Assembly (NCBI GenBank): GCA_001970955.1
Contig: MPUH01000886.1
Location: 1 to 30,614, forward strand
Direction: 5' to 3'
Source: Stentor coeruleus
Taxonomy: Eukaryota > Ciliophora > Heterotrichea > Heterotrichida > Stentoridae
Length of the DNA: 30,614 nucleotides
A program made the translations under genes and the position numbers. Shown one piece after another: positions 16,185 through 28,409 of this stretch (positions are counted from its first letter, which is position 1; the number at the start of each line of letters is the position of its first letter). The notes under the pieces were generated by a model. The model worked only from the letters and a program-made list of their open reading frames with translations. It made no database searches and had not been told where the DNA came from.

Positions 16185-19100
16185 TCACCACCTTCCTCGT
16201 CCTTTAACAATTTCTTCTCCAGTTCTTTCAAATGGTCTCCTATAGCTTTCTAAAGGATTTTCATTAAGCAAATTATCAATCTCCATATCAGGTTCTAAAA
16301 TATCATCAGGAGCCTTCGGCTTAATATTTATTTTTTTCTTCACTTCCTGTCTTTCTAAATATATCTTATCAAGTCCTTTCATCTTATAAGTATCATTAGG
16401 GTGGGATTTTTTCCCTTTCTTTTTTCTTTTCTTCTCAACTCCTCTCAAAGTTCCATAAAAATCGCTTTCTTCTAAAAAACTATCTTCCCTAGGCATAAAA
16501 TTATCATCAAATTCATCATCAAGATCTCTATAATGAGGAACTTCAGATTCTTGAGCAAAATCAAAATTCTCATTACTATCAATTTGAGATAAAGCATAAG
16601 GATCTTTATTAGGAATATGAATACCTTTACTCTCTTCAGATATAATTTTAGCTAAATCAACTAATCTTTTTTTACTAGCACTAGGATTTTGTCTTTGCAT
16701 ATTTTTACTTCTTGGCATAGGGAAATGTTCAAAAGGCATATCAAATTCTAATTCTTCTTTTACTTCTTCATTAAATGGCATATATTCTAAATCACTTAAA
16801 TCTGGGCTTAAAGGTTCAGGTTCACTTTTTTCACTAATACGAGAAGATAGGCGTTTTGTGGTTTTCTTAGCTGGGGAGATGATATTATTTGACCTTTTTT
16901 CCAAATCAATGATTTTAGCGTCTTGGAAATTCCTCACTACTCTTACTTTTGCTTTAGTTTTTTTATGACTTAAAGTTGCTAGATGGACATCTTCTTTATC
17001 AATAACCGTTTTAGGTATGTTATAATCATTACGATCTATAGGTTTAGATTCAGGGATCAGTTTACCTTTATCATCAACAATCTGAGCGTTTTGGAAAGTC
17101 TTGCGGACTTTAACATCTTCTCCTGTTTCTTTATGAGTTACAACAACAACTTCAGGGTCTTCAGGATCAGGAAAAGCTGTTTTAAAATCGTATTCATTTT
17201 CGTTTTCAACTGATTTCCCTATTAAAAACCCATGTGGATCACTTACACGTTTTTCTAAATCTATTATCCTAGCACCTTTGAAATTACGTTTAACTCTAAC
17301 TTTATTACCTGTATTATGGGTTAAAGTTGCGAAACGTACATCTCTTTCATCAACAATAGTTCTGGGTATATCAAAATCTTTAACATCAACAGGATTTTCA
17401 TTTTCAATAACTTTATTTTCTGAATCTACAATTTTAGCGTTTTTGAAATCTTTTTTAAGTTTGATTCTTCGTCCTGTTTCTTTATGAGGTACTGTTATTA
17501 TTTCAGGATCATCAATATCGGCTATAGCTTTTTCTAGTTCAAGTTCATTTTCTTCATTAATTGTCCCTAAGTGTTCTGAACTTGTATAAGATTCTGCTTT
17601 GATTGTATTGTTGAGATCTTCGATTATTTCTAAATCTTCCATATTAGGTTCTTGCTCTTCTTGAAGCTCTTCGATTTTATGAGTTTTTTTACGGGTTTGT
17701 GAGAAAGCAGGCTCTATGATGGATATAGAGGAACTTGAATCTTCTTCTGTAAAAGCGATGATTTCAGTGAATTCTTCAGTACGGTGGTCGAGGTTAAATG
17801 GGATATATCGAGGAATGGATTCTTTATAGAATGGATTTTTGTGTTCGATAACTGAGTTATAGAGTTCTCCTTGTTCAGCAAATTCTTCCTTGTCAATATT
17901 ATCTTTATTTTTATTTTCAGCATCAGCAAGTGGTATAGTAACAATTTCATCATCTTGAATAAAAGTTGGACCTTCTCTAAAGAAACTATCAACTTCTTTA
18001 TGGCCGATAATCTCAGGTTCTTCTATTGCGAGCTTCTTTTCAGACATACCCTGAAATGTTTCAGGTTTAATCTCAATTCCCACTAAGTCTAATTTAGGGA
18101 AACTATGGCATTTAGATAAATATGGAGTATCTTCATGATCATTTCCTGATAAAAACTCAGCTCTTTCTTTATACCCTTGCCCATCTAAGCTTTTAGAAAC
18201 ATTCTTTTTAAGTTTATGTCTAGGCATTTTTGATGGAATCATCCCAGTTAAATCCATAGGTGGAAACATATTAATAATATCTTTCATATGTCCACCAAGT
18301 TTCTCAGTTTCATCAACAAGTCTATAATCTTTATCCATTTCATACTTTATAAGATCTTTCTCAATATTCCTTATATCACAAAATATAAAAAAAGTTAGCA
18401 AAACCGTGATTATCAAAGAATCTAAAGCAAACATCCATATCCAATACCCTTTATCAAAATGATTCAACATCAAAATCTGAGCTGCAATCATAGGAAAATG
18501 TGTGCATAGTAAACTTATATATCCATACTTGATTAAACCTTTTTTAATATTCCCAAAATAATCAAACTCAGCCCTAAAACATCCTTGATTACACATTCCA
18601 CAATAAAAAAGCCTAACACTATGAAAAGACACAACATAACTCAAAGTTGAAAAAACAATCATCGCAACTGGGTGTTTTTTTCTCCATGATTTAAACTTCA
18701 CATCTTTGTTCCATGTACGAATCAAAAACCCTGTTGTATACAAAATGTTACAAGCTAAATGGAATCCAAGGGCAATAACAATAATAAGTAAAGTTATTGA
18801 TAATATAAGATTACCTGTTGATGGATCAAGCATAGTCAAAAGTCTTCCATTATCATCACCCAATTGTCTTCTTGAATAATCATTTTCTCCTTCATTAGGT
18901 AAATAACTTCCTAAAAAAACCCAAGACCCAGCTGCAGTTATTCCCCATACAGAAATAACAGAAGGGGCAAAGCTAACACCAGAAGCTGTAAGTTTCATAA
19001 TACCAATAACCCCTGCAGTACCAATAGTTGTCCCACTAAAAGGAAAAGGTACAGGGTTTCCAGTGAATTCAGTTCCATTTTTAGGATATGTAATACTAGA

Positions 19101-22100
19101 AGTTGTATTAGATGATGTATTATTAGAATTTGAACTTGTATTAGTTGAAGAATTAGTTTGATCAGAACAATCAGGTTTTGCACATTTGATACATTCCCCA
19201 TATTTACCAATATATCCTGTTGGACAATTTGTTATACATGATCCATAATAAAGATACTTTTCATTAATGCAAGATGTACAATTTGTTGATATTATAGAAC
19301 ACTGAGTACATGGAGAAGTACAAGGTTCACATATTGAATTAACTGGAACTGTTATGCTTGTTGGGCAATTATCCATACATGCACCATTATATAAGTATTT
19401 TGATGTATTATTACATGTTGTGCAATAGTTTACGTTTTGTACACAAGTTGTACAAGATATAGAACATGTATCACAATCACCGGTATTACTATTTCTAACA
19501 TATCCTGATGGGCATGGGATTTCACAGACACCTACTGTATTGACAATTTCATCTGTGTTTTTACAAGATAAACAGTTTGTTGCTGAGTTTTCACAAGTTA
19601 AACAATTATTATCACAATCATAGCAATAGTTATCAGAATAATATTCCCCGTTATTACATATCATTTTACAAGTTGCCCCATTAAGTACATAACCAGTTTC
19701 ACAAGAAAGACAAGTTGTGGGTAGATTATAACAAGTTTTACATAAAGATGAACATTCACTACATGTGGTTCCTGTATAATAATACCCATCAGGGCAGTTT
19801 TGAATACATGTTGTTTCATAAATAAAACCTGCATAACAACTTGTGCATGTATTTACTGTACCAGCACAGGTTTTACATGTTGGATCACATAAGACACATG
19901 CTGTTCCTATTAATGTATAACCTTCAGTACATTCATAATAACAAGTTCCTGATGCTAATTCACTACCTATTGGGCAGGTTAGACAATTGTTTGGATTTTG
20001 ATCACATGTTAGACAATTTATACTACATTGGATACATGATGTTCCTGATAAGTAGTATCCATCTTTACATGATAAGCAAGTACCGGTTGTACCGGCACAA
20101 GTATTACAGTCATTTGTACATTGAAGACAGGAGGAACCAATTAAAGTTAATGGAGATGTACATGATGTACAGGTTGATGGAGACCCTGAACATGTTTTAC
20201 ATAGAGAATCACATAAGCCGCATGTGCTTGAGAAAAGGATGTACGGAGAACTGCAGGAGGTGCAATAAGAGCCTGACCCATTACAAGTCTTACAAGTCGC
20301 ATCACAATTAAAACATTTCCCACTTGACAAATACTTACCATCAACACAAGACCCACAAGTGCTATGATTTGTAACACAAGTTTTACAATTACTATCACAA
20401 ACAGCGCATACACCCGATAATAAAACTAATCCACTAGCACAACTATCACAATATGTAAATGAACTTGAGCATGTAGCACATGTGGGATCACAAACTCCAC
20501 ATGTATTACTTATAAGAATAAACCCAGTATTACAAGCTGTACAATAACTAGATGAACTTGAACAAGTTTTACATGTTGATGAACATATACTACAAGTATT
20601 TAAAGAAGTAAGATAATAACCAGAATTGCAAGTTGTACATTTTGTTGATATAGCTTCACAAGTTAAGCATGTTGATGAACAATCAACACAAAGATTGTTT
20701 TCTAAAAATTTACCATCAGAGCAAGATGTGCATAAATTTGCTGTAACAGAACATGTAAAACAATTTGTAACACATTTAGGACAAGAGGTTCCGCTTAGGT
20801 AATACCCATCTTTACAAGAGTCACAAGATGTAGGTGAATTAGTACAGGTAATACAAGGGGAAGTGCATGCTTTGCATGTTGTCCCAGATAGATAGTATTC
20901 TGAAATACATGATGTGCATATAGTAGGCAAAATTTCACATTTTGAACATGGTTCAGTACATGAAACACATAAACCTGATGATGCAACAAGAGGAGATTGA
21001 CAAGTTAAGCAATAACTTGTACTCCCTGAACATGTTAAACATGGAGATAAACAGTTGTAGCATGTGTCATCTGAACTAGATGTTTGTGTTGTACCATCAG
21101 GGCATGTGGTAATTACAATTTCTTGACAAGTATTTGCTGATGTTAATGCATATCCTGATACACAAGATGTACAATAAGTACTAAAATCTTTACACTCAAG
21201 GCAATGCGAACTTGAAGAACATAATGTGCATATTGTAGGATCACTAAGTGCTATAGTATATCCAGATGGACAACTACTTACACAAGTAGATGAATCAAAT
21301 AAATATTTCCCATCAACACAAGAAGTGCATTTTGTAGTCAAACTTAAACAAGTTTTACAATTAGTTGAACAAGCCATACATTTATCATCAGAAGTATCAG
21401 TTGTTGTATATCCATCAGGGCATTCTGCTATACATGTTCCTTGACTTAAAACTGTACCAGTATAACATTTTGTACATGTAGTAATTGTACCAGAACATTG
21501 CTCACATATATTACTACAATCATAACAAACATTACTAATTTCAATTGAAGTTCCTACAGGGCAAGCTAAAACACATACATTATTATGAAGTTTGTATGGA
21601 CTAGAACAGGTCAAACAATAAGCACTTGTCGTTTTGCAAGTTAAACAATTAGAATCGCATACAGAGCATACAATTCCATTAAGATATGTCCCATCAGGAC
21701 ATTTATCATAGCATTTTCCATCATAATAATAAAGCTGAATTAATGTTATTGTGCTTGTTTTACATGAAAGACAATATGTATCTGATGTACAAGCATTACA
21801 AGGATAAGTGCAATCAACACATAAACTTCCATCTTGATATTGATAAGTATCACAAACAGTAGGAGTAAAACAATATCCATTATCATAATTACATGATAAA
21901 GTATTACATGATAATTGACATGAAGTATCAATAAGATTGCTACTTGTACATCCATCTGAACATAATAATGTACATACTCCAAGAATTGATTCATAACCTG
22001 TTGGGCAGTTTGAAACACATAATGTTCCTGATAAATAATATCCAGATATACATAAAGTACATGATGTACTATATGTTAAACATTCAGAACATGGAGATGT

Positions 22101-25100
22101 ACAAGAAATACATGTATTACCTGAGATTACAGTAACTTTAGATGGACATGAAGTAACACATTGATTCGAGTAAAGATAATGCCCAGAGGAACAAGAAGTA
22201 CAAGTATAAGTTTCCCCATTACATGTTGCGCAGTTATTTGTACAAGCTTCACAAGTTGTAGGATAAGCAGTTGTTATAGTATAGCCACCATCACATGATG
22301 ACTTACAAATTGTACCTTGAAGAACATATCCACTATTGCATGAAGCACATGTATTAATAGTTGTAATGCATGTTTTACAATTTGTATTACAAATTTCACA
22401 TACTGTACTTAAAGCAACTGTTGTTAAAGTGGGACATGAAGAAACACATGTTCCTGAATATAGATATTTATCGCTTGTGCATGATATACATGTTGATGTT
22501 GTTACAGCACATTCTTTACAAGCACTATTGCAAGCTTCACACATAATCCCATTAGCCATAGTTCCTACAGGGCAAGCATCATAGCATAATGTATTATATA
22601 AATACATAGTAGAAAGTGTGGTTTTTGAAACATCACATGAAGTACAGGCTGTTTCTGAATCACAAGTTAAACATGGATATAAACAACTAGTACAAGTTGA
22701 ACCGTTAAAATATTCTCCAGCTGAACAATCTGAGCTTTGTGGTTGGCAATATTGATTATCATAGTTACAAGAAAAAGTATTACAAATCTGATCACATAAA
22801 CCATTGTTTAGTAAACTTGAAGTACATCCAGTCGTACAATCAGCTGCAGGGATAATTACTGTGCATACCCCATTTGTGTTTTCATAACCAGAAGGACAAG
22901 CTGAAAGACATAATGCCCCAAACATAACTTTCCCATTAACACAAGATGTGCATGAGCCAGCACCATTACAAGTTACACATGAACTATCGCAAATTGAGCA
23001 TATATTTCCATTTGCATAAGTTCCAGATGGACATTGAGATAAACATTGTGAGTTATATAAATATAAACTTGAGTCACAAGTAATACATGTTGTTGTAGAA
23101 CCTAAACATGTTAAACATCCACTACATGCTACACATGTTGTTAATGATGATGATGTTGTTGTATACCCAGAATTACAAGTTACTTGGCATTTAGTTCCTT
23201 GAAGTACTCTATCTGAATTGCATGCTGTACATGTTGATGTTGTTTCAGAACAATATTTACAATTACTATCACAGTCTATACATTGAGTATCTACTTTTAT
23301 TGTTATATCAGATAAACATGATAATAAACATTGGTTGTTGTAAAGCAAATAAGGACTTACACATTCTGTACAAGTTGAAGAACTTCCAGAGCATTTTGAG
23401 CATTTAGAATCACAATCAGTACATGAATATCCATCCTTATAAGTTCCTGTAGGACAAGTTGAATAACAATATGAATCGACAGTATAAAACAACCATTGAT
23501 ACCCATAACTATCAACCATACAAGTAATACAAGTAAGTGGTGCTGTACATTTGTTACAAGGATCTGAACAATCATAACATTTATTATCAACTTGATACTG
23601 CCCATCAAGACAAGATGTAGGACCAATACAATTTCCCATATCATATTGACAAGCTGCTACATTGCAAACTTGATCACATCCAGTATTAGCTAATAAAGCA
23701 GCAGTACAATCTGTATTACAATTAGTAGATGTAACAGCAACACAAGTTCCAGAATCAATAATATAATTCTCAGGACATGATGTATAACAAAAATTGTTTA
23801 GTAAATAATAATTTGTAATACAACTATCACAATGATTTGTTGTAATTGAACAAGTAAAGCATACACTGTTACATTTTTCACATGTTGTACCAGTAAGAAC
23901 ATAGCCTCCTGAACAGCTATCGACACATAGATTATCTTCTAAATATTTTCCACTTATACAAGAAGTACATGTATTTATAGTACCAGAACATGTTAAACAA
24001 TTTGTATTACAGTCTGAGCATGAACTTCCATTATCAATAGATGAAGTTGGACACGTTGAAATACATGTATTTATAGTGCCAGAACATGTTAAACAATTTG
24101 TATTACAGTCTGAGCATGAACTTCCATTATCAATAGATGAAGTTGGACACGTTGAAACACATGTGTTTGAATAAAGTTTATAGCCGTTGATACAAGATTT
24201 ACAAAAGGTTGTTGTAGAAGAACACGTCGCACAAGGAGAAGTGCATTTTTCACAAACATTAGCTATTGCTACATAAGTATCATCAGGACAACTACTAAGA
24301 CATTTATAATTTATCAGATTAAGCCCATTAGTACATGAAGTGCATATATCAGCAGCACCTGAGCATGTAAAGCAGTTACTATTACAAACCACACATTTAA
24401 TCCCATCAGAAACATATCCTGCAGGACAACTTGTTAAACAGGTTGTACTATATAAAACATAATTTTCAATACATGTTGAGCATATAAGTGTTGAAGTTGT
24501 ACAAGTTAAACATGGTGATTTACATGCAGTACATATACTTGAAATACTTATATATCCATTTGGACAACTACTAACACATGTTGTCCCATAAAGACTATAT
24601 CCAGTATCACAAGAAGTGCATGTTGTAACTGTTGTTGTACATGTATTACATGGAGCTGTACATTCAAGACAAACACTTCCACTGATTATATATGTTCCAT
24701 CTGATGGNTTGTTGTACATGTATTACATGGAGCTGTACATTCAAGACAAACACTTCCACTGATTATATATGTTCCATCTGATGGACAAGAAGACGTACAT
24801 GTAGTTCCTAATAAATACAAAGGAGAATTACAACTTGTACAACTTGTCGTTGAAATTGAACATGTTGCACAAGGACTCTGACAAGCATCGNGACAAGAAG
24901 ACGTACATGTAGTTCCTAATAAATACAAAGGAGAATTACAACTTGTACAACTTGTTGTTGAAATTGAACATGTTGCACAAGGACTCTGACAAGCATCACA
25001 AGATAAAGTTGAAGTATTAGGTAAATATCCAGTTGGACAAGTTACAACACAAGTTCCAGAATACAAATATGTCAATGATCCAAAATCAGGACTAGTATTT

Positions 25101-28100
25101 TTTATTGTACAAGATAAACAAGTTGTACTTGAAGAACATGTCAAACAAGGATTTGTACAAGCAATACAATTTGTCCCATCACCATAGTATCCTTGAGGAC
25201 AACCTGAATTACATGTATTATCATATAAATATGGATATGAAGATCCAGTTGTACATGATGTGCAATAAGTTGTATAATCTTTACAAGTTTTACATATTGA
25301 GTTACAAGAAACACAAATTTTATCTGATGTTAAAATATCATCAACTTGTCCATCTTGACATGCAGCATTACAAGTATCACTATATAAATAAGGATAATTT
25401 CCAGTAGTAGTACAACTAGTGCATTTTGTAGATACTGTTGAGCAAGCTAAACAAGGAGAAGAGCATGTAAATGTTGAAGTTACCGAGTTACTAGTGTCAA
25501 TTAAATAACTACCGGTTTTAGAAGTAATTGTCCAAGCTGATGTTGTTATTAAACTTATAGGATTTGTTATTAAAGTCATTGAGATGACGATATTTTCAGC
25601 TGATGTGACACTTTTCTCAAACCCTGAAGTGACAAGAGTATTTGAACTTTTGACACAAGTAAGACTTGCTAAAGTTGTTGAACTACAAACTGTAGAACCT
25701 ATAGTAAATTCACTAGGAATTATTATTGTTAATACAGTACCACTTGGATGTATATTAATAGGAACATAATTAATAGTATAAGTTGTTGTTTCAGCAATTT
25801 TACTATTATCAGCTGTTATTAAAATATTTGTTATTGTAGCAGCTGTAGTTGTTGTAATTGTAACACCACTTTCTTTTTTATCAATACCATAATTATCAGA
25901 TGTATAAGTATAAAAATAAAAAGTTGTTGTTGTCTGAGTACTTGATGGGTTTATAACATTTTTAACTGAAAAACTAATACTATTTGAACTAGTTGCTGAT
26001 GATGATAAAGTTAATGTCGCTTGTAAATATGTAGTTGTTACTATTGAACAACTTATAGTTGAAATTATTGAAGAAATAATTGTACATGTAGGAATTGAAG
26101 GGAATGTAACTGTTGATGGTGGGATGATTATAATAATACAACTTGTAGGTGTTGAAGTTTTCGGGGTAACTGAAAAAGTATATGTTGTTGAAGCGCCGTT
26201 TACTAAACTAGACATCGAAGCTGTAGCTGCAGTAAGTTCGTTCATGGTGTTAACTTTTACAGCAATATTAGTTGATAAATAATCAATACTATAAGAATTT
26301 TTATCATAAGTTGTAACAGAAAAGCTTTGAACTGATTTAGTTGATGTAGGATTTGATATATAACCTATAGTAAATTCTAATAATCCAGGAGAAAAACTAC
26401 CTGAGTCAAAAGCTGTCGTCACAGTAATCTGACTACTAGTCACAGTACAACTAAAAGTCCCAGAATTAAACCCAGATATTTTAAGACAGTTACTAGCAGC
26501 GTTAATTGTATCAGAAATACTCACTCCACTTGGGAATATGACAATTAAATATCCATATTGAGGGATTTTTGTTTTTGTTGTTATTTTAAAATTATAAGTA
26601 CAAACTGTACCTACAATATCAGAATTTGGTGTTACAACAACACTTACTAATGATGCTGATATAGCTGTAAAAGTAATCCCAGAAGCTAATGTGTCAATTT
26701 GATAAAGAATTGTTGAATCTGTATATGTTGTTATAATAAAAGTTGAAGATGGGGCAGTTGATGTTGGATTTGTTATACTACTAACACCAAATTTTATTAC
26801 ACTATTAGATGTAAGCCCACTAGAAAATCCTCCAAGGACAGTGAGGATTTGTGAAGTAACTCCACATGTAGCACTTGATCCGATATTTGTTATAACTGAA
26901 GCACATGTTGTAGCTGATCTAGCTGTAGGGATGATTTCTTGAGGGAAAGTTACAATTATAGAAGCCCCTGAAGGAAGTGAATGTGCAATGACAAATTCGA
27001 TATAATAAGTAGTTGATGTACCAACAACATAATTATCTGCGGTTATGAATTTATTAGAACCATTTTGAGTTAGAGTGCCTGCTGTTGCTGTTAATGTACC
27101 TCCTGTTACTGTATCTATTATAGCTTCATCTGAGGTTAGAGTACTTACTATAAATGAACTTGATGTTTTTGTACTTGATGGATTTGTCATAAGGGTTAGT
27201 TGAACCCATACAAAAGTTGTTGATGTATAAGCGATATAACCATTTGTTATTCTAATTTTAGTCCCAGTAATTGTCCTTGTTAAAGTGATTTTTTGAACTG
27301 AACTTTTACCGATAACAGTCATTGAGGTATCAAATGAGATTTCTGATGGAATTGTTATATCGATAAGATAACCTGAAGTCATTGGGTTTTTTATTGTAAA
27401 ACTTACGTCTATTGATGTTGAAGTTGATACAGTTTTTGGACTTGCTGAAATCCCAGAGTCTGATATGGATATTGTATTTGGTGAAGTTACTTGGACTGAA
27501 AACGAACTTGAGATTTCATAATCATAATCTGAAGAATCTTTTATATATAAAATAAACCCTGTTACAGCATATGGGTTAGGTGGATTTGTAATTGATGAGA
27601 CTGTGAAAGTTACAGCTCCTGATGCTGTTGAGGTAAAACCATTGAAAACTTTTAAATACATAGTCGATGTTGAATAAGTGCATGTTAATGATGAAGCTAT
27701 ATTGCTACTTGTCCCAATACAAGTTGGTGAAGTATTTGTAATCATTTGCTTTAGATCAGTACTACTAGGGTTCATAATAGAATTCCAATAAGGGAATTTA
27801 ATATGAATAACACTTCCACTTGGAGTATCATATTTTGGTGTATATGTAAAAGTATATGTACATGAACTAGTTCCTACAATTTGTGAAGAAGATGATATAC
27901 TTGTACTTGATACAGTAGCTGCAGTTGCTGTAATAATCATATCACTATTTGAATTATCTGAATCAATAACAGTGCCATCGCTTGTAGTTGTTGATATACC
28001 AATAGAACTAGTTGGTTTATTAGATTTAGGATTAGTCACTGAGTTAAGAGTTATAGTGAATGGAAAACTATAACCTGCTGGGACGGCTGAGGATGAAAAG

Positions 28101-28409
28101 AAATTATGAACTGTAACAGTTAATGTTGTAGAATCAGAAACACAATATGCTGATGAGGCACTTCCTAGTGGGTTATCAAAAGAACAACTGTATGTTGAAC
28201 TTGTAGATATTGAACATTCTGATGGTAATTGAATTTTCACTAGCGCGGTTGAAGGTGTTGCTGAGGTAACACTGAAGGATAGGGTGTATATACTTGATGA
28301 TCTTACTGTGGTTGGGGTTAATGAAAGACCCATGTTGCTTAAACCGCCACCTAAGGTAGAGTTTACTTTTGACTGTGAGGATAAAACATATCATTAGAAT
28401 TAGCTTCAT
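16185..28409 (-). CDS. giant Cys-rich multi-domain membrane protein (about 4007 aa after correcting assembly joins)
   Basis: The start is the ATG at 28409; the stop is TGA at 16187-16185. Domains in order: signal peptide MKLILMICFILTVKS; residues of about 16-970, seven Ser/Thr-rich beta-type repeats; about 972-3015, Cys-rich furin-like repeats (C-x2-C-x3-C-x2-C style, e.g. CNTNCLTCSGTINTCTSC) with three LNR modules; about 3020-3120, a Ser/Thr/Asn linker and membrane-proximal domain (ITYPKNGTEF, VWGITAAGSWVFLGSYL); about 3130-3290, four TM helices (LILSITLLIIVIALGFHLAC, VAMIVFSTLSYVVSF, YISLLCTHFPMIAAQILML, MFALDSLIITVLLTFFIFC); then a charged cytoplasmic tail of about 700 residues with a duplicated module. 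As assembled it is split into 24686-28333 and 16185-24719, in frames two bases apart; dropping 185 bp of duplicated join sequence restores the frame. Ciliates carry many Cys-rich surface proteins of this kind. A receptor, adhesion or mechanosensing role is inference. Confidence 0.85.
16880..17520 (-). repeat. duplicated intracellular module in the giant protein tail
   Basis: Two copies of about 100-114 residues, at residues of about 3564-3678 and 3679-3777. Each holds two sub-repeats of the form H-x-x-T-G-x-x-[VI]-[KR]-[VL]-[KR]-x-x-F-x-x-A-[KRQ]-I-[VI]-D: HKETGRRIKLKKDFKNAKIV, HNTGNKVRVKRNFKGARIID, HKETGEDVKVRKTFQNAQIV, HKKTKAKVRVVRNFQDAKII. The links also match (DFDIPRTIVDERDV, DYNIPKTVIDKEDV). 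The module is basic and cytosolic. Confidence 0.85.
21870..21950 (-). other. LNR module 3
   Basis: CTSSNLIDTSCQLSCNTLSC then NYDNGYC. Spacing is kept; the Asp after the second Cys is replaced by Gln. Confidence 0.75.
22746..22826 (-). other. LNR module 2
   Basis: CTSSLLNNGLCDQICNTFSC then NYDNQYC. Same cysteine spacing as LNR 1, with the Asn-Tyr-Asp-Asn calcium-site residues. Confidence 0.75.
23628..23708 (-). other. LNR (Lin-12/Notch) module 1
   Basis: CTAALLANTGCDQVCNVAAC then QYDMGNC. This is the LNR pattern C-x(8-9)-C-x3-C-x4-C-x-D/x4-C, with the Asp/Asn that bind calcium in Notch. Confidence 0.75.
23967..24158. repeat. 96-bp near-perfect tandem duplication within the Cys-rich array
   Basis: The 96-bp unit starting ACATGTATTTATAG occurs at 23967-24062 and 24063-24158 with about two differences. 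It keeps the frame (32 codons) and duplicates STCPTSSIDNGSSCSDCNTN and what follows. One copy fuses TINTC directly to ISTCPTS, so it lacks the usual GYxLYxxTC segment. Confidence 0.9.
24708..24708. other. assembly join (single N) with unmerged 76-bp overlap
   Basis: The 76 bp before the N (24632-24707) are repeated exactly after it (24709-24784). This is a contig overlap that was not merged, not a true gap. Confidence 0.92.
24891..24891. other. assembly join (single N) with unmerged 106-bp overlap
   Basis: The 106 bp at 24784-24889 recur at 24892-24997 with one difference (C at 24848, T at 24956). The short contig between the Ns (24709-24890, 182 bp) is fully covered by its neighbours and adds no unique sequence. 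Confidence 0.92.
25470..28333 (-). repeat. seven tandem Ser/Thr-rich beta-type repeats in the giant protein
   Basis: Each unit is about 125-145 residues and follows one plan: a strand with TYTF or similar, then P-S-G, a hydrophobic strand with FP or IPS, a Cys pair, a TVT-type strand, then S-I-T-N-P-x-S-T and a closing strand with a T-S-D motif. Examples: SSITNPTSTAPSSTFIITTY, GYISNPTSTKSVQSFSVTTY, NVINPSSTQTTTTFYFYTYT. Units 1 to 7 run from residue 20 to about 970. Confidence 0.75.
28351..28366 (-). other. 16-nt intron after the signal peptide of the giant gene
   Basis: Minus strand GTAAACTCTACCTTAG. Removing it joins MKLILMICFILTVKS to GGLSNMGLSLTP in one frame: 76 bases between the two ATGs minus 16 is 20 codons. 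Without it the signal peptide frame runs into unrelated sequence. Confidence 0.85.

Larger units (their letters stand above)
19160..25470 (-). repeat. furin-like Cys-rich repeat array
   Basis: Roughly 45 modules of 25-50 residues with repeated C-x2-C-x2-C, C-x2-C and G-Y/K-Y-L turns. Part of it (about 19950-20970) uses a shorter version lacking the CPxGY segment: CDPTCATCSSSFTYCDSC, CDATCKTCNGSGSYCTSC and similar. All the cysteines suggest disulfide-bonded extracellular modules. Confidence 0.85.

Noticed and set aside
9863..16187. UGA read as tryptophan (Blepharisma-type code)
   Set aside because: A few frames can be extended this way, but the complete genes, including over 4,000 codons of the giant gene, use only TGG for Trp and contain no internal TGA. 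The genes at 13380 and 16185 end with TGA.
19841..20311. Long plus-strand frames rich in Met, Tyr and His inside the giant gene
   Set aside because: Antisense shadows of repeated TGT/ACA cysteine codons in the Cys-rich array.
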